Assembly (NCBI GenBank): GCA_019113915.1
Contig: DXGM01000012.1
Location: 87,055-151,054, forward strand
Source: Candidatus Gordonibacter avicola
Lineage (GTDB): Bacteria > Actinomycetota > Coriobacteriia > Coriobacteriales > Eggerthellaceae
Reading direction: 5' to 3'
Length of the DNA: 64,000 nucleotides
Below, piece by piece: positions 14,560-24,006 of this stretch. Made by a program: the position numbers and the translations under genes. The notes beneath the pieces were generated by a model that worked only from the letters and a program-made list of their open reading frames with translations, did no database searches and had not been told where the DNA came from. Each line of letters opens with the position of its first letter. Position 1 is the first letter of the stretch.

Positions 14560-15984
14560 TTACGCAAACCCAAACACTGCGCACAGGGCTGGCAGTAACG
14601 TGGCGGTGAGTGCGATAAGCACCACGGTGGGGATCCAGCCGATGCGCGCCATGTCAGACATACGATAATAGCCCGTGGAGTATGTGAGAATGGGTACGCA
14701 GTCGAGCGGCAGAATGTAGGCGAGCGAAGCCTGCCAGGCAACTACCATCAGCATGCAGTACATACTAATGCCGAAGTCGCCCGCTATCACGCCGAACGGG
14801 TAGGCGAGGATGCCTGCCACAGCGGGCCCAACCGGCACAACGTTATGTACGACCGCGCCGATAGTTGACAGCACCACCAACACGGCGAACGGTGTCTTCC
14901 AACTTTCGGGGAGCGCTCCCATCACGGTGGTCACCATCCAGTCACCGGCACCCGTGGTCACCACGAAGTGTGAGACGGACAGAATGCACATGATCATGAT
15001 GAGTACGCCCCAGTTCATGCGCGACACGAGCGTCTTAAACTCCAGCGTTGAGCAGCCGGGCACCGACAGCAGTACCACGGCGAACACGGCAATCATAGCG
15101 GTGTTCAAAAAGCTAAACCACGAACTGAGAATCCAGAACACCATAGCCAGCGCAATAATAACCATCGTGAGAATCTCAGGGCGGGTGAGGCGGCCCATGT
15201 TCGACACCTCGGACGCGGTGGCATCAATGGATGCCTGCGAGATGGGCTCGGGCTTAAAGCGCCGCGTAATGACAAACCACGAGACCGCAAGCATAATGAG
15301 GCAGAAAGGAAAGCCCAGCATCGACCATTCGATGAAGTTCATGTTCACGCCAAACAGCGACGAGAACAGCCCCACCGTCACCACGTTGCAGCCGTTGCCC
15401 GTCATGACGGCACAACCGCCAGCATACGACGCCCAGGGAATGGCTATCATGAGCGCCTTGCCCATGGGCGACTTCAACTTCTCAGCTTCGTTCAACTCCA
15501 GTAGTCGTTTGCCCACCGAGATAAACACGCCGCACGCGGCGACATCGGACATGAAAAACGACAGAAATGCTGTGGCACACATGAAGCCGAGCAGCATCTT
15601 GTTGGTGTTGGTGCCCGACCACTTCAGCACGCGCGCGGCAATGCGGGTGGGGATGGACGTGGCGTCAAGTGCCACGGTGAAGGCGAACGTGCCCATGAGG
15701 AAAAACACCGTTGAGCCAATGGCGTTGGCGTATGCTTCCTCGAAGGAACAGGCGCCCATGAGGGGCATCATTACCAGCACCAAGAGCGCCGTGGCGGGAA
15801 GTGGCAGCGACTCGGTCACCCACAGGAGGATGCCTGCGCCGAGAATACCCAGCACCATGCGTCCCTCGTACGAGAGGCCGGGTGTGGATGGGGCAAGTGC
15901 GGTTGCGGCCACGAGGGCGGCGGCAATAAGGATGCAGATTATAGCGCGCGGTCGCAATGAGGATTGCAAAACGGCTCCAGACAC
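14560..15984 (-). CDS. DASS-family (SLC13) anion symporter
   Basis: 474 aa with about 11-12 hydrophobic segments. It shares the DASS hallmarks: LPLPATALLVLVMMPL, SIPTRIAARVLKWSG, and the second-half VVHNVVPVGPAVAG (SNT-like hairpin loop region). These sodium-coupled carriers move dicarboxylates or other small organic anions. GTG start with a GGGGGGA site. It is the last gene of the molybdoenzyme operon and one of two different DASS carriers in it, so it may import an aromatic or organic acid substrate or export the product (inferred). Confidence 0.85.
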   Translation of the reverse strand: MSGAVLQSSLRPRAIICILIAAALVAATALAPSTPGLSYEGRMVLGILGAGILLWVTESLPLPATALLVLVMMPLMGACSFEEAYANAIGSTVFFLMGTFAFTVALDATSIPTRIAARVLKWSGTNTNKMLLGFMCATAFLSFFMSDVAACGVFISVGKRLLELNEAEKLKSPMGKALMIAIPWASYAGGCAVMTGNGCNVVTVGLFSSLFGVNMNFIEWSMLGFPFCLIMLAVSWFVITRRFKPEPISQASIDATASEVSNMGRLTRPEILTMVIIALAMVFWILSSWFSFLNTAMIAVFAVVLLSVPGCSTLEFKTLVSRMNWGVLIMIMCILSVSHFVVTTGAGDWMVTTVMGALPESWKTPFAVLVVLSTIGAVVHNVVPVGPAVAGILAYPFGVIAGDFGISMYCMLMVVAWQASLAYILPLDCVPILTYSTGYYRMSDMARIGWIPTVVLIALTATLLPALCAVFGFA

Positions 15985-16087
15985 GATGTATCCCCCCGAG
16001 ATTACAGTAACGTCCCCTTATAGACAAGCCCCTTCCCGCCCTCCCGCAGAAAGGGGCTCACGCTCATGTAGAACCATGCAGAAGCGC

Positions 16088-17506
16088 TTATGCGGCGCCC
16101 AAAAGTGGTGGAACTATCAGCAGAAACGCGCTGAAGAACACCATGGTGGCAAGCGTGACGGGAAGGCCACCCTTCCACATCTCATTAAACTTGTAATACC
16201 CGCCGGCATACGACACCAATAGTACGGAGTCCAGCGGCACGAGGAAGCAGAGGGCGCACCACAGAGCCAGCATAAGAATGGTGGCGGTAAAGTTGCCACC
16301 CACGGCAGCCACCAGACCCAGCACCGGAGCGGTGACGAGGGCAGCCAGACCCGGGCCCGAGGGGAAGAAGTTGTGCACGATAGCCAGCACCACGCTAATA
16401 ACCAAAAACAGCATCACGAAGCTCATGCCAGAGGTCACGCCCAGAAGCAGGTTCACAATCCAGGCGACGGAACCGGCGGCCGACATAGCGGCCACAATGC
16501 CATTGATGGAGGCCATCATAAGCAGGATGTCCCAAGGGCTCTCGGAGCGGTACTGCTTCGTGGTAATCATGGAGGTGCCGGGCAGGAACAGAAGACCCAG
16601 GGCCACCAGCGCTACAAACGTGGTGTTGAGCGCCGGAATCCAGGAGCTGGCAATCCAGCACACGAGCGCCACCAGAAGCACGCCGATGTTGAACTTCTCC
16701 TTGAAATCCATCGGGGGTAGCGAGGATACCTCGTTCAGGAACTTATCTACGGTTTCCTGGCTCAGCGGTTCGGGCTTGTACACCTTGATGAGAATGATCC
16801 AGCAGGCCAGAAGGCTCAGCGTCACCGGGATAATGGTGTAGCCGAACCACTCGGCGAAGCTGATGGTCACACCGCACGCCGTTTCGGCCAGACCGAGCAC
16901 CACCACGTTGATGGGCGTGCCGGAAGGCAGAAGGCAGCCGCCGAACATAACGGCGAACGGAATGGCCAGCGCCAGGCAGCGGCCCAGGTTGGACTTGCCA
17001 GGCTCGGCGTCAGCCGCACGCAGAAGCGAAGCGGCGAAGCCCATCATGATGGCAGTCAGTGCGATGTTGGACATGACCACCGAAATGACGCAGCAGATGA
17101 TCATGAAGCCCAAAATGACAAGGTTGATCTTGCCTTTCACCAGGCGCACCACCATTGCAATGAGGCGTTGAGGGAAGGTGGATACCCCCAAAAACGTCGT
17201 GAAGCCAAAGATGCCAATGAACATCCAGAGCGATCCGGTGAACGTGGCGGCCCAAATGTCGTTATAAGGTGCGATGGCCAAAAAGCCACACATGGCCACC
17301 ATGACAAGCGACGTGATGGGCAAAGGGAGCGCTTCGGTCGCCCACATGACAACGGCGGCCAACAGCACCATGATGGCGGCTTGTCCCTCGCGCGTCAGGT
17401 CGGGCGACCACAGCGGGCCAAACTGGCCAATGATAATAAGTAGAGCGGCAACAGCGATCCATATCCACTTGAAGAGAACCTTGTTGCTCTTGGCTGCTTC
17501 AGCCAT
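16088..17506 (-). CDS. DASS-family (SLC13) anion symporter
   Basis: 472 aa with about 11-12 hydrophobic segments. ATEALPLPITSLVMVA, PSGTPINVVVLG (substrate/Na loop) and IVHNFFPSGPGLAALV fit DASS carriers; the first loop has the clearer Ser-Gly-Thr-Pro signature. I start at MAEAAKSNK (17506), after a GGAAGGGGTAA site; the frame runs on to 17584 without one. It follows the iron-sulfur subunit gene by 85 bp. It differs enough from the neighbouring DASS protein to suggest different substrates or an antiport pair. Confidence 0.85.
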   Translation of the reverse strand: MAEAAKSNKVLFKWIWIAVAALLIIIGQFGPLWSPDLTREGQAAIMVLLAAVVMWATEALPLPITSLVMVAMCGFLAIAPYNDIWAATFTGSLWMFIGIFGFTTFLGVSTFPQRLIAMVVRLVKGKINLVILGFMIICCVISVVMSNIALTAIMMGFAASLLRAADAEPGKSNLGRCLALAIPFAVMFGGCLLPSGTPINVVVLGLAETACGVTISFAEWFGYTIIPVTLSLLACWIILIKVYKPEPLSQETVDKFLNEVSSLPPMDFKEKFNIGVLLVALVCWIASSWIPALNTTFVALVALGLLFLPGTSMITTKQYRSESPWDILLMMASINGIVAAMSAAGSVAWIVNLLLGVTSGMSFVMLFLVISVVLAIVHNFFPSGPGLAALVTAPVLGLVAAVGGNFTATILMLALWCALCFLVPLDSVLLVSYAGGYYKFNEMWKGGLPVTLATMVFFSAFLLIVPPLLGAA

Positions 17507-17590
17507 TGTTACCCCTTCCTGTGTTCCTTGTAGAAAACCCCTGCGGCGCTCTCGTTTCCCCAGCGCCGCAGGGGAGAAACCCACTGTGTC

Positions 17591-18400
17591 CTAGGCGACG
17601 GCCTTCAAGAAGATGTCGCCCAACACCACGTCCCCCTCGGACGTGTCGGCGGTCAGTACCACTTCCTCAAAGCCAGCCACTTGTGCGCGCACGGTGTAGG
17701 CATTCTCATCCAATTCCTTGAAGCGGAACTCACCAAACTCGTCGGTGTCTACCTCGGCCACCGTGGTGCCCTCGGCGTCCACGAGGCTCACCTTCGTACC
17801 GATGATCACCTCGTTGGCACCGCGATCCACCAGCACGCCATACACCCAGCGCTTGGGGATGTTGCGGTAGTACACGTGCGGATGGTTTTCAGCCACGGCT
17901 GGCATGGGCACGGCATCGGCGGGCACGTCTGCCTCATCGACGTAGGTGAGGGCGCCCGTCGCGCACACATCGACGCAGCGGGGAACCGACCAACCGTCAT
18001 CCAGCAAGTGTGCGCAGCCCGTGCACTTCTGGGGAAGTTCCAGCGCTTCGTTCCAGTACACGGCACCAGCGGGGCACGCCTCCACGATGGCCTTCTGACC
18101 CTTGGCCTTTACCGGGTCGATAATAATGAGGCCGTCGTCGCGGCGATACACCGCACCGTCAGTTGCAGCGGCCATGCAGGCAGCGTTGTCGCAGTGGCCG
18201 CACATGACGGGCGTGTATTGTACCTTCACCTCGGGCACTTTGCCGCGCGTTTCCTGCTCCACCTTGCACCAGAACTGGCCGGTCAAAGGCTGCTCGGCGG
18301 CGATGGGGCTCCAGTCGTTGCCGCAATGCTCGTCCTTGCAGGCCATCTGGCACCCGTAGCAGCCGTTGCACAGGCTTGCGTCGAACAGAATAGTCTTCAT
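17591..18400 (-). CDS. Iron-sulfur subunit, pyrogallol transhydroxylase beta-like
   Basis: 269 aa. It has 12 Cys in DmsB-type spacing (CNGCYGCQMAC; CGHCDNAAC plus a distant ACP; CTGCAHLL with RCVDVC), enough for three 4Fe-4S clusters. The C-terminal 90 residues (VLVDRGANEVIIGTKVSL onward) form a carboxypeptidase-regulatory or Cna-B-like beta domain. A 274-aa subunit with three clusters and an extra C-terminal beta domain is the known design of the transhydroxylase small subunit (BthL). It begins 3 bp after the catalytic gene ends. No Tat signal, so it is cytoplasmic. Confidence 0.85.
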   Translation of the reverse strand: MKTILFDASLCNGCYGCQMACKDEHCGNDWSPIAAEQPLTGQFWCKVEQETRGKVPEVKVQYTPVMCGHCDNAACMAAATDGAVYRRDDGLIIIDPVKAKGQKAIVEACPAGAVYWNEALELPQKCTGCAHLLDDGWSVPRCVDVCATGALTYVDEADVPADAVPMPAVAENHPHVYYRNIPKRWVYGVLVDRGANEVIIGTKVSLVDAEGTTVAEVDTDEFGEFRFKELDENAYTVRAQVAGFEEVVLTADTSEGDVVLGDIFLKAVA

Positions 18401-18403
18401 CTT

Positions 18404-21016
18404 TTAAGCCTCCTGCAGATAGTCGTAGACGTTGGTGCCCGTCTCAATGGTGTAATGCTCGGTCTCAAACGCCTCGGGGTACTGCTCCATCAGCGCGTTA
18501 ATGTCGCACTTGCGCACGCCCACCAAGAAGCCGCCGGTCACTTCGCCTGCCGCATTCTTCGAAGAAGTGTTGCTGGGGCAGATGAGGTTGTTGGCGCCGC
18601 CGCGGTCGATGCCACCCACACCGCTGACGATGGGGTCGGTTTCCGCGCCGTGGTCCTGCAGCACCGCACCTGGCATGATGCGCTCGGTGACGTATGCGCC
18701 GCCCAGTACCGTGCCGCGCTCGTTAAAGAGTTCAACGATGTCGCCGCTCTTAATGCCCAGCTTCTCGGCATCGGTCGGGTGAATCCACACGGGCTCGTAG
18801 GCGTAGCCGTCTTCGCCCACCACCTTGCACGTCTCAATTTCACGCGTCCACGGGCAGTCGTCGAAGTTGGCGTGAATGCGCCAACGTGGGTGGTTTGACA
18901 CCAGCAGGAAGGGGTAATCCTTGGCGCGTTCGCAGCTGATGCGCTCGTGATGCGTCTCGGATTCTTCTATCCACTTAGCCACGGGCTGGCGCTCTTGGTC
19001 GTCGGGGAAGAAGTTGGCCAGTCCGGTGGAGTAGAACTCAATCTTGCCCGTCGGCGTTTCCATGGGGTTGTTCTCGGGGTCTTCGTAGAACTCAATCATG
19101 CCGGCCGGTTCCTGGTCCCAGCCCTCGCGGGTGGGCAGCATCTGGTAGCCCTGCTTCTTGATAAGTTCCAGGTCCTGTTCCTCTTCGGGCAGGCCAGAGC
19201 CCTGATAGCCAACTTCCTGCCACTCCTCCACGGTCATTTCACCCGTGAGGTGCGCGGCGCAGTCTTCATACACACCGCCGTACTTCTCCAGCTTCTTGGC
19301 AACCTCAACAACCGCCTCGTAATCGGAGAGCGACTCGTGCTGACGGTCGCACGCATGCTGCTCCCAAATGATGGAGTTGAACTGGCCGGAGTACGTGTCA
19401 ACACCGAAGTCGTCCAGTTCCAGCGTGGTGGACACCGGCAAAATGAGATCGGCGAACTGAGTGTCATTTTCCATCCAAGGGTGCTGCACCAAGAAGAACT
19501 CAAGGCTGGGGCTGAGCAGGGCGTCCTGGAATTCGTTGCCACCGTTCCAGCAGGTAGACCAGCACGGTGAGTCGGACCAGATCATCTTGATGCCATGGTC
19601 GCCGTCCTGCGGGAACTGGAACTTCTTGAACTGGTCGGTGCGATGGTGGCGACTTGTGGTGTGGCCGTACCACTCCACCTTCTCGCCTTCCTTCACCGTG
19701 ATGCACTGCGGCACGAGCGTCTTGGGGATGAAGGACGCGGGCAACTCGCCCAGCACGGAGCCGTGGTAACATGCGCGCACCTCGGGCAGGAAGTGTCCCG
19801 GAGGCAGGGGATTGAAGGAGTCCATGCCAATGAGGGCCCACTCGATGAATTTCACCTGGTTGCGGCCCGGCTTGCCCACGGCCTGCATGGCCAGCAGGTA
19901 CACCTCAAGGCGGGCGGGCTCATGCGAATAGCAGGAGCGAATGTAGGAGCCGCCGTTGCAGTGGCCGATGGACACGTTGTGTGAGGCCCAGTAACGCGCA
20001 AGCGCCTTAATGCGGTACGCGGGCACGTGGCACTTCTCTTCGGCCCATTCGGGTGTCTTCGGAATGCCGTCTTCGTTGCCCAGCACGTAGTACTCAAACC
20101 AGTCGAAGCCCTCCGTGTGGGTTTCCAGGTACTCTTTGTCGTAGGTGCCCTCGGTCATCCATACGTACGCAATGGCCAGCTGCATGGCGGCGTCGGTGTT
20201 CGGAAGTACCGGAATCCACCTATCGGAGTGCACGGCGTTCGCGTAGTTCACGTCGGGCGCAATGTGAATCTGCTCCACACCAATTTCGGTGAACCAGAAG
20301 CAGAGGCGGCTTGCCTGCTGCCCCGACCAGCCCCACGGCGTGGTTTCGGGGTCGCAGCCCCAGAACAGCACCGCGTCGGAGTTCTCGGAGATGTCCTTGA
20401 ACAGGTTGTGTTGGTGGGTGTTTTGGCCGAGCGGCTCGTTGCCCCAGGCGTGCTTGGCGCCCCAGTACCAGCCTTCCCAGCTGTCGGGCTGGCGGGCCTG
20501 CATGGTGAGGCCGCCGGTCATATCCAGCAGGTTCGCCATGGTGCCGTGGGGCCCGTGGATGGAGCCCGTTTCGCCGTGGCCATCGCCCTGGCAGAAGATG
20601 GAGTTGCGTCCGTACGTCTCGTCGATGCGCACAATCTCGGAGGCGATGATGTCGGTGGCTTCATCCCAGCTGATGCGCTCGTACTTGCTTTTGCCGCGGT
20701 TTTGCGGATTGCGCTCGCCCTTGGGATCCCAGTCCACGCGCTTTAGCGGGAAGGGGATGCGGTTCGGCGAATACGTGCGGGTCTTGTAGATAAAGGTGAA
20801 CGGGGAGTTCAGGGTTTTCATACCCGGCTCGAACGAGTGGCCCTTTGCGTTGATGGTCCAGTAGTTCAAGTCCTCCTTGGTGTAGTGCTCGTCGTAGTGC
20901 ACGGGGCGCATACGAACGATCTTGCCGTCTTTGGAATCGACCGCGGTGAGGTTTGCGCCGTTGCCGAAAGAACACAGCGACATGTTCTTATAGATCGTTT
21001 TGTCGGACGTCTTCAT
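18404..21016 (-). CDS. Molybdopterin oxidoreductase, pyrogallol transhydroxylase/catechol dehydroxylase-like
   Basis: 870 aa, close to the 875 aa of Pelobacter pyrogallol transhydroxylase alpha. Like that enzyme it has no N-terminal 4Fe-4S motif and no Tat signal. GDGHGET (His147) and RQPDSWEG (Asp178, Ser179) lie where that enzyme has its catalytic His, Asp and Mo-ligand Ser. A bis-MGD cofactor is expected. I start at MKTSDK (21016) after a GGAGGAG site; the longer frame has no ribosome binding site. Candidate reactions are hydroxyl transfer or reductive dehydroxylation of polyphenols. Identity of the substrate is open. Confidence 0.85.
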   Translation of the reverse strand: MKTSDKTIYKNMSLCSFGNGANLTAVDSKDGKIVRMRPVHYDEHYTKEDLNYWTINAKGHSFEPGMKTLNSPFTFIYKTRTYSPNRIPFPLKRVDWDPKGERNPQNRGKSKYERISWDEATDIIASEIVRIDETYGRNSIFCQGDGHGETGSIHGPHGTMANLLDMTGGLTMQARQPDSWEGWYWGAKHAWGNEPLGQNTHQHNLFKDISENSDAVLFWGCDPETTPWGWSGQQASRLCFWFTEIGVEQIHIAPDVNYANAVHSDRWIPVLPNTDAAMQLAIAYVWMTEGTYDKEYLETHTEGFDWFEYYVLGNEDGIPKTPEWAEEKCHVPAYRIKALARYWASHNVSIGHCNGGSYIRSCYSHEPARLEVYLLAMQAVGKPGRNQVKFIEWALIGMDSFNPLPPGHFLPEVRACYHGSVLGELPASFIPKTLVPQCITVKEGEKVEWYGHTTSRHHRTDQFKKFQFPQDGDHGIKMIWSDSPCWSTCWNGGNEFQDALLSPSLEFFLVQHPWMENDTQFADLILPVSTTLELDDFGVDTYSGQFNSIIWEQHACDRQHESLSDYEAVVEVAKKLEKYGGVYEDCAAHLTGEMTVEEWQEVGYQGSGLPEEEQDLELIKKQGYQMLPTREGWDQEPAGMIEFYEDPENNPMETPTGKIEFYSTGLANFFPDDQERQPVAKWIEESETHHERISCERAKDYPFLLVSNHPRWRIHANFDDCPWTREIETCKVVGEDGYAYEPVWIHPTDAEKLGIKSGDIVELFNERGTVLGGAYVTERIMPGAVLQDHGAETDPIVSGVGGIDRGGANNLICPSNTSSKNAAGEVTGGFLVGVRKCDINALMEQYPEAFETEHYTIETGTNVYDYLQEA

Positions 21017-21417
21017 GCTCCTCCTACTTTCTTCGTCTTCTGCTCCGTCCCCGGCGGCGTGCGTGCGGAAAGCGCGTTTGGTGCCGGGGGAGCGATCGAG
21101 GGTGTGCGTCCGTGCGCGAGGATGAACACCCGATCCCCCCGCCAAGAAGTGTATGAAGCGCGCGCCGAAACGAAAACAAGCAGCCCGTTGAGCTAGCCCC
21201 CGATTCTGAGGGGCTGGCTTTGCTCCCGCGATTCGTTGGGGCTTCGTCCACGTTTCGTTGGGGCGGCATGTTGTGGGTTCGAAGAGAAGCGAATGTGGCG
21301 CTTGAACAGGGGCGTTGCTCGGGTGCTTGAGACGAGTGTCCGAAGATCGACCGCGCGGTGTCAAGGAAAGTGCTCTACAATGGAGGGGCTCACACCGAAG
21401 GGCAAGGGGGACGCGCA
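21017..21417. other. Divergent control region between molybdoenzyme and LysR genes
   Basis: 401 bp without a gene. TTCGTTGGGGC occurs twice (21232-21242 and 21254-21264), exactly 22 bp (two turns) apart, a good candidate regulator site. AGCCCC / GGGGCT (around 21193-21216) forms a hairpin. TACAAT at 21376-21381 is a possible -10 for the LysR gene. Confidence 0.5.
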
Positions 21418-22383
21418 ATGAACATCGAGTATCTGCACTATTATCTGGATGTGGCGAAAACCAAATCCATCACCCGGGCGGCGAAGTTGAACTTCATCTC
21501 GCCTCAGGGCATGAGTCGCGCGATGAACGAGTTGGAGAAGGAGCTGGGTTGTAAGCTGCTCGTTCGCTACTCCAACAAGCTAGATCTTTCGCCTGTGGGG
21601 GAAGAGCTGGTTCCCCGAGCCGCAGCCATCATTGAGAATTATTCAGAGTTGCTGGAATTTGCCGCCTCGCAATCGCAGCCTCAACACAAGGACACGGGTT
21701 GCATTAACCTGGAGTGCCAGAATGTGGCGCTACTGGCCTTCCTCACGCAGGATGCGAAGGACTATATTTTTGAGTCGCGCAAAATCCGTTTTCACGAATC
21801 GCAAAACCCGCAGATCCGCCAAGTGTTGCTGGCGGGCAGAGCGGGAGAGGGCGCACCAAGTTCGCCCACGATTGGCCTTATGTGTTTCTTCAATCAGGAG
21901 CGCAGCTCAGAGCAGGGTGGCATCGACGATTTGGAGGAAAAAGGCTATCAGTATAGGCCTTACCTCAAAGCGTACGACAAGGTGATGGTGTGCTCGTCTT
22001 CGCCCCTGGCGGAGAAGGACGTGCTGAGCGACGAGGATATTATCTCCCGGCCACTGGTTACCACGAATACGCATCTCTACGGCTTTTTGTCCCGACGCTT
22101 CGGACGCGATGCCATTTCGCTGTCCAGTTCCGAATTCTCCTTGCGCAAGCGTTTGGTGGAACGCGATGCTGCCTTGTCGTTTTTGCCTGCGTTTGCTTCG
22201 CTCACTATGCCGGAAGAGCCGGGGTTTGTGCTGCGAAAGATGGAGCGGCCCTATGAAGTGGAGATTGGCTTTGTAGGCATGGAGGCCGATCTGAAGTCCG
22301 AGTGTTTTATGGGGCTCATGGACATTCTGGATGAGTTCTATCGTGCGCATTTGGAATCCGGGTTGTATGTGCTGTGCGACTAG
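21418..22383 (+). CDS. LysR-family transcriptional regulator
   Basis: 321 aa. The N-terminal winged HTH is complete (MNIEYLHYYLDVAKTKSITR, then AAKLNFISPQGMSRAMNELEKELG). The rest is a periplasmic-binding-protein-like effector domain with several unusual Cys residues. The ATG at 21418 follows AAGGGGGA. It is divergent from the molybdoenzyme operon, so it is the likely activator of that operon in response to the aromatic substrate (inferred from the standard LysR arrangement). Confidence 0.9.
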   Translation: MNIEYLHYYLDVAKTKSITRAAKLNFISPQGMSRAMNELEKELGCKLLVRYSNKLDLSPVGEELVPRAAAIIENYSELLEFAASQSQPQHKDTGCINLECQNVALLAFLTQDAKDYIFESRKIRFHESQNPQIRQVLLAGRAGEGAPSSPTIGLMCFFNQERSSEQGGIDDLEEKGYQYRPYLKAYDKVMVCSSSPLAEKDVLSDEDIISRPLVTTNTHLYGFLSRRFGRDAISLSSSEFSLRKRLVERDAALSFLPAFASLTMPEEPGFVLRKMERPYEVEIGFVGMEADLKSECFMGLMDILDEFYRAHLESGLYVLCD

Positions 22384-22418
22384 AGGAGGGAATCTGCTTG
22401 TTCTGAGTGGGATGCAAT

Positions 22419-22444
22419 GAGGGTCGCCTTATGAGGCGGCCCTC
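22419..22444. terminator. Bidirectional hairpin
   Basis: GAGGG-T-CGCCT pairs with AGGCG-G-CCCTC around a short loop, between the convergent LysR and zinc-ribbon genes. No U tract of note on either side. Confidence 0.5.
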
Positions 22445-22461
22445 CTGCTGCGGTGTCGTTG

Positions 22462-22680
22462 TTACGCGACGGGAGCCTTGGGCGCGCTTGGGGCTTTGGG
22501 GGCTCCCGGAGCCTTGGGGGCGCCAGGCGCTTTGGGAGCACCGGGAGCCTTCGGGGTTCCGGGTGCGGCGCTCGCAGCAAAGCCGCATTCCTCGCACACC
22601 TCGGCCGATGCTGGGTTCTCGTGGCCACACATGGGGCAGGCGATGGTGCCGTTACTCACAGCTGCTGGTCTGAAGCACAT
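22462..22680 (-). CDS. Zinc-ribbon protein with APGAPK repeats
   Basis: 72 aa. The N-terminal half is a zinc ribbon, CPMCGHENPASAEVCEECGF. The C-terminal half is a low-complexity tail of GAPKAP-type hexapeptide repeats (about six). The start at 22680 is set by GGAGG 8 bp upstream. Similar short zinc-ribbon proteins with a Pro/Ala/Lys tail are common and uncharacterised. It is probably soluble and may act as an adaptor. Confidence 0.75.
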   Translation of the reverse strand: MCFRPAAVSNGTIACPMCGHENPASAEVCEECGFAASAAPGTPKAPGAPKAPGAPKAPGAPKAPSAPKAPVA

Positions 22681-22760
22681 GGTTTTCTCCTCCATTCGGT
22701 TTGCCTTACAACCAAAAGAATAGGGGAGCGCCGAAGACGGTAACAGCAGCCAGGTATTGA

Positions 22761-22804
22761 GGTTCTTCAACGAAAGCGAGGGTCACTGGTTTTGTTGAAG
22801 AACC
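22761..22804. repeat. 11-bp inverted repeat
   Basis: GGTTCTTCAAC (22761-22771) and GTTGAAGAACC (22794-22804) are perfect inverted repeats 22 bp apart, in the gap downstream of the trigger-factor-like gene. It could act as a terminator stem, although a U tract is missing. Nothing else is seen in 22681-22854. Confidence 0.5.
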
Positions 22805-22854
22805 CCCATCAAGACGCTGCGCTTCTGGGAGCGAGAGCGCTTCGGCAACCGGAC

Positions 22855-23814
22855 TCAGGCGACGCGCGCGGTGCGAACGAGCCAGTCGTTCGTCTTGGCG
22901 CGCAAAGCGGTTTCTTCAACCTTGCGCAGGCCGCCCTGTTCTTTCAAGGTGTGAAGCAATTCGTCGGGACGGCCTTCGGACATACTTGCGAGGAATTCCT
23001 TAAGCTCGGCAGTGGTGAGTTTCAGGTTCTCGTGGCGCGCGAGGGCGTCAAGCGCCAAGCCCTGACGCAGTTGTTCGCGGGCCTGGCTCATCAGGCGATG
23101 CTTCAGTTCATCGGCTTGTAAGCCACGCTCGCGCAGGTAGTCTTCTTCGGTCATTTCCTGTTCGGCGAGCGAAGCGCGGAAGTCTTGCGTGATCTCCGCA
23201 TAGTGGGCGGCGAATACCGCGTCGGGCACCGGGTTGGTAAGGCGGCTTGCCAAGGCATCGGCGGCGATGAAGCGCTGGTAGGCGCGCGTACGCTCGTCGG
23301 CTTCTGCCTGCAAGTCTTCGCGGGCTCGTTGGCGCAGCTGCTCGGGTGTTCCCAACTCCGACAGATTGCGGACAGCGGCCACTTGCGCCAGGAAGGCATC
23401 CACTTCCTCTTCGGTCACTTCGTGAGTTTGATGGGGTACCTCAACGGGGTCGTAGGAGGTTAGCTCCATCTGGGGCTTGGGCACTATCGTCAGGTCGAAC
23501 GCGAACGGCTGGCCCTCTTGTGCGTAGCCGTGGCAGCCGTAGTCTGGCGCTCCCACGGCATCAATGCCCGCTCGATCGAGCACGGCTGGCGTTGCTCGCA
23601 CGGCTACGGTTTCGCTCGCCGCGCGGCCTACTTCGTCGAGGTTGCACTCGCGTTCCACCAGCTGCTTTGAGGTCAGCCCCGGTTCAGGGTGCAGTCCTGC
23701 CTGCTGAGCTGTCATCAGGTAGAAACCCCGCAGGTAGTCAGTCACCTCGGCCGCTTCGAGTTCCACTGCAATGGTTTGGACGTCTCCTGTGCGCGCGCGA
23801 ACGGTCACGTTCAT
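22855..23814 (-). CDS. Trigger-factor-like chaperone lacking the PPIase domain
   Basis: 319 aa. The C-terminal two thirds (VPHQTHEVTEEEVDAFLAQ onward, with EEDYLRERGLQADELKHRL) follow the trigger factor/SurA-type helical chaperone arms. The FKBP-type PPIase domain is absent, and the ribosome-docking loop GFRxGKxP of trigger factor is not seen; GLHPEPG stands there. So it is probably a paralogue that binds clients off the ribosome, not the housekeeping Tig. I start at 23814 (AAAGGGGA site). The frame upstream to 24231 is antisense to another gene. Confidence 0.7.
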   Translation of the reverse strand: MNVTVRARTGDVQTIAVELEAAEVTDYLRGFYLMTAQQAGLHPEPGLTSKQLVERECNLDEVGRAASETVAVRATPAVLDRAGIDAVGAPDYGCHGYAQEGQPFAFDLTIVPKPQMELTSYDPVEVPHQTHEVTEEEVDAFLAQVAAVRNLSELGTPEQLRQRAREDLQAEADERTRAYQRFIAADALASRLTNPVPDAVFAAHYAEITQDFRASLAEQEMTEEDYLRERGLQADELKHRLMSQAREQLRQGLALDALARHENLKLTTAELKEFLASMSEGRPDELLHTLKEQGGLRKVEETALRAKTNDWLVRTARVA

Positions 23815-24006
23815 GCGAGTCCCCTTTCCGAAAACGGTGCGTCTACTGTTTTGCACAGCATAGGCCCTCAGATGGAACCAAAGTGCGGCATGCCCTCCTG
23901 CATTTGCTGAAGCGGCTCCCGTTTTCGTTGTCCTGATCCGGACGCTTTTTCGCAGTGAGGCGCTTACTATCACAACCACGTGCAAACCGTTTTGAAGGAG
24001 GACAAC

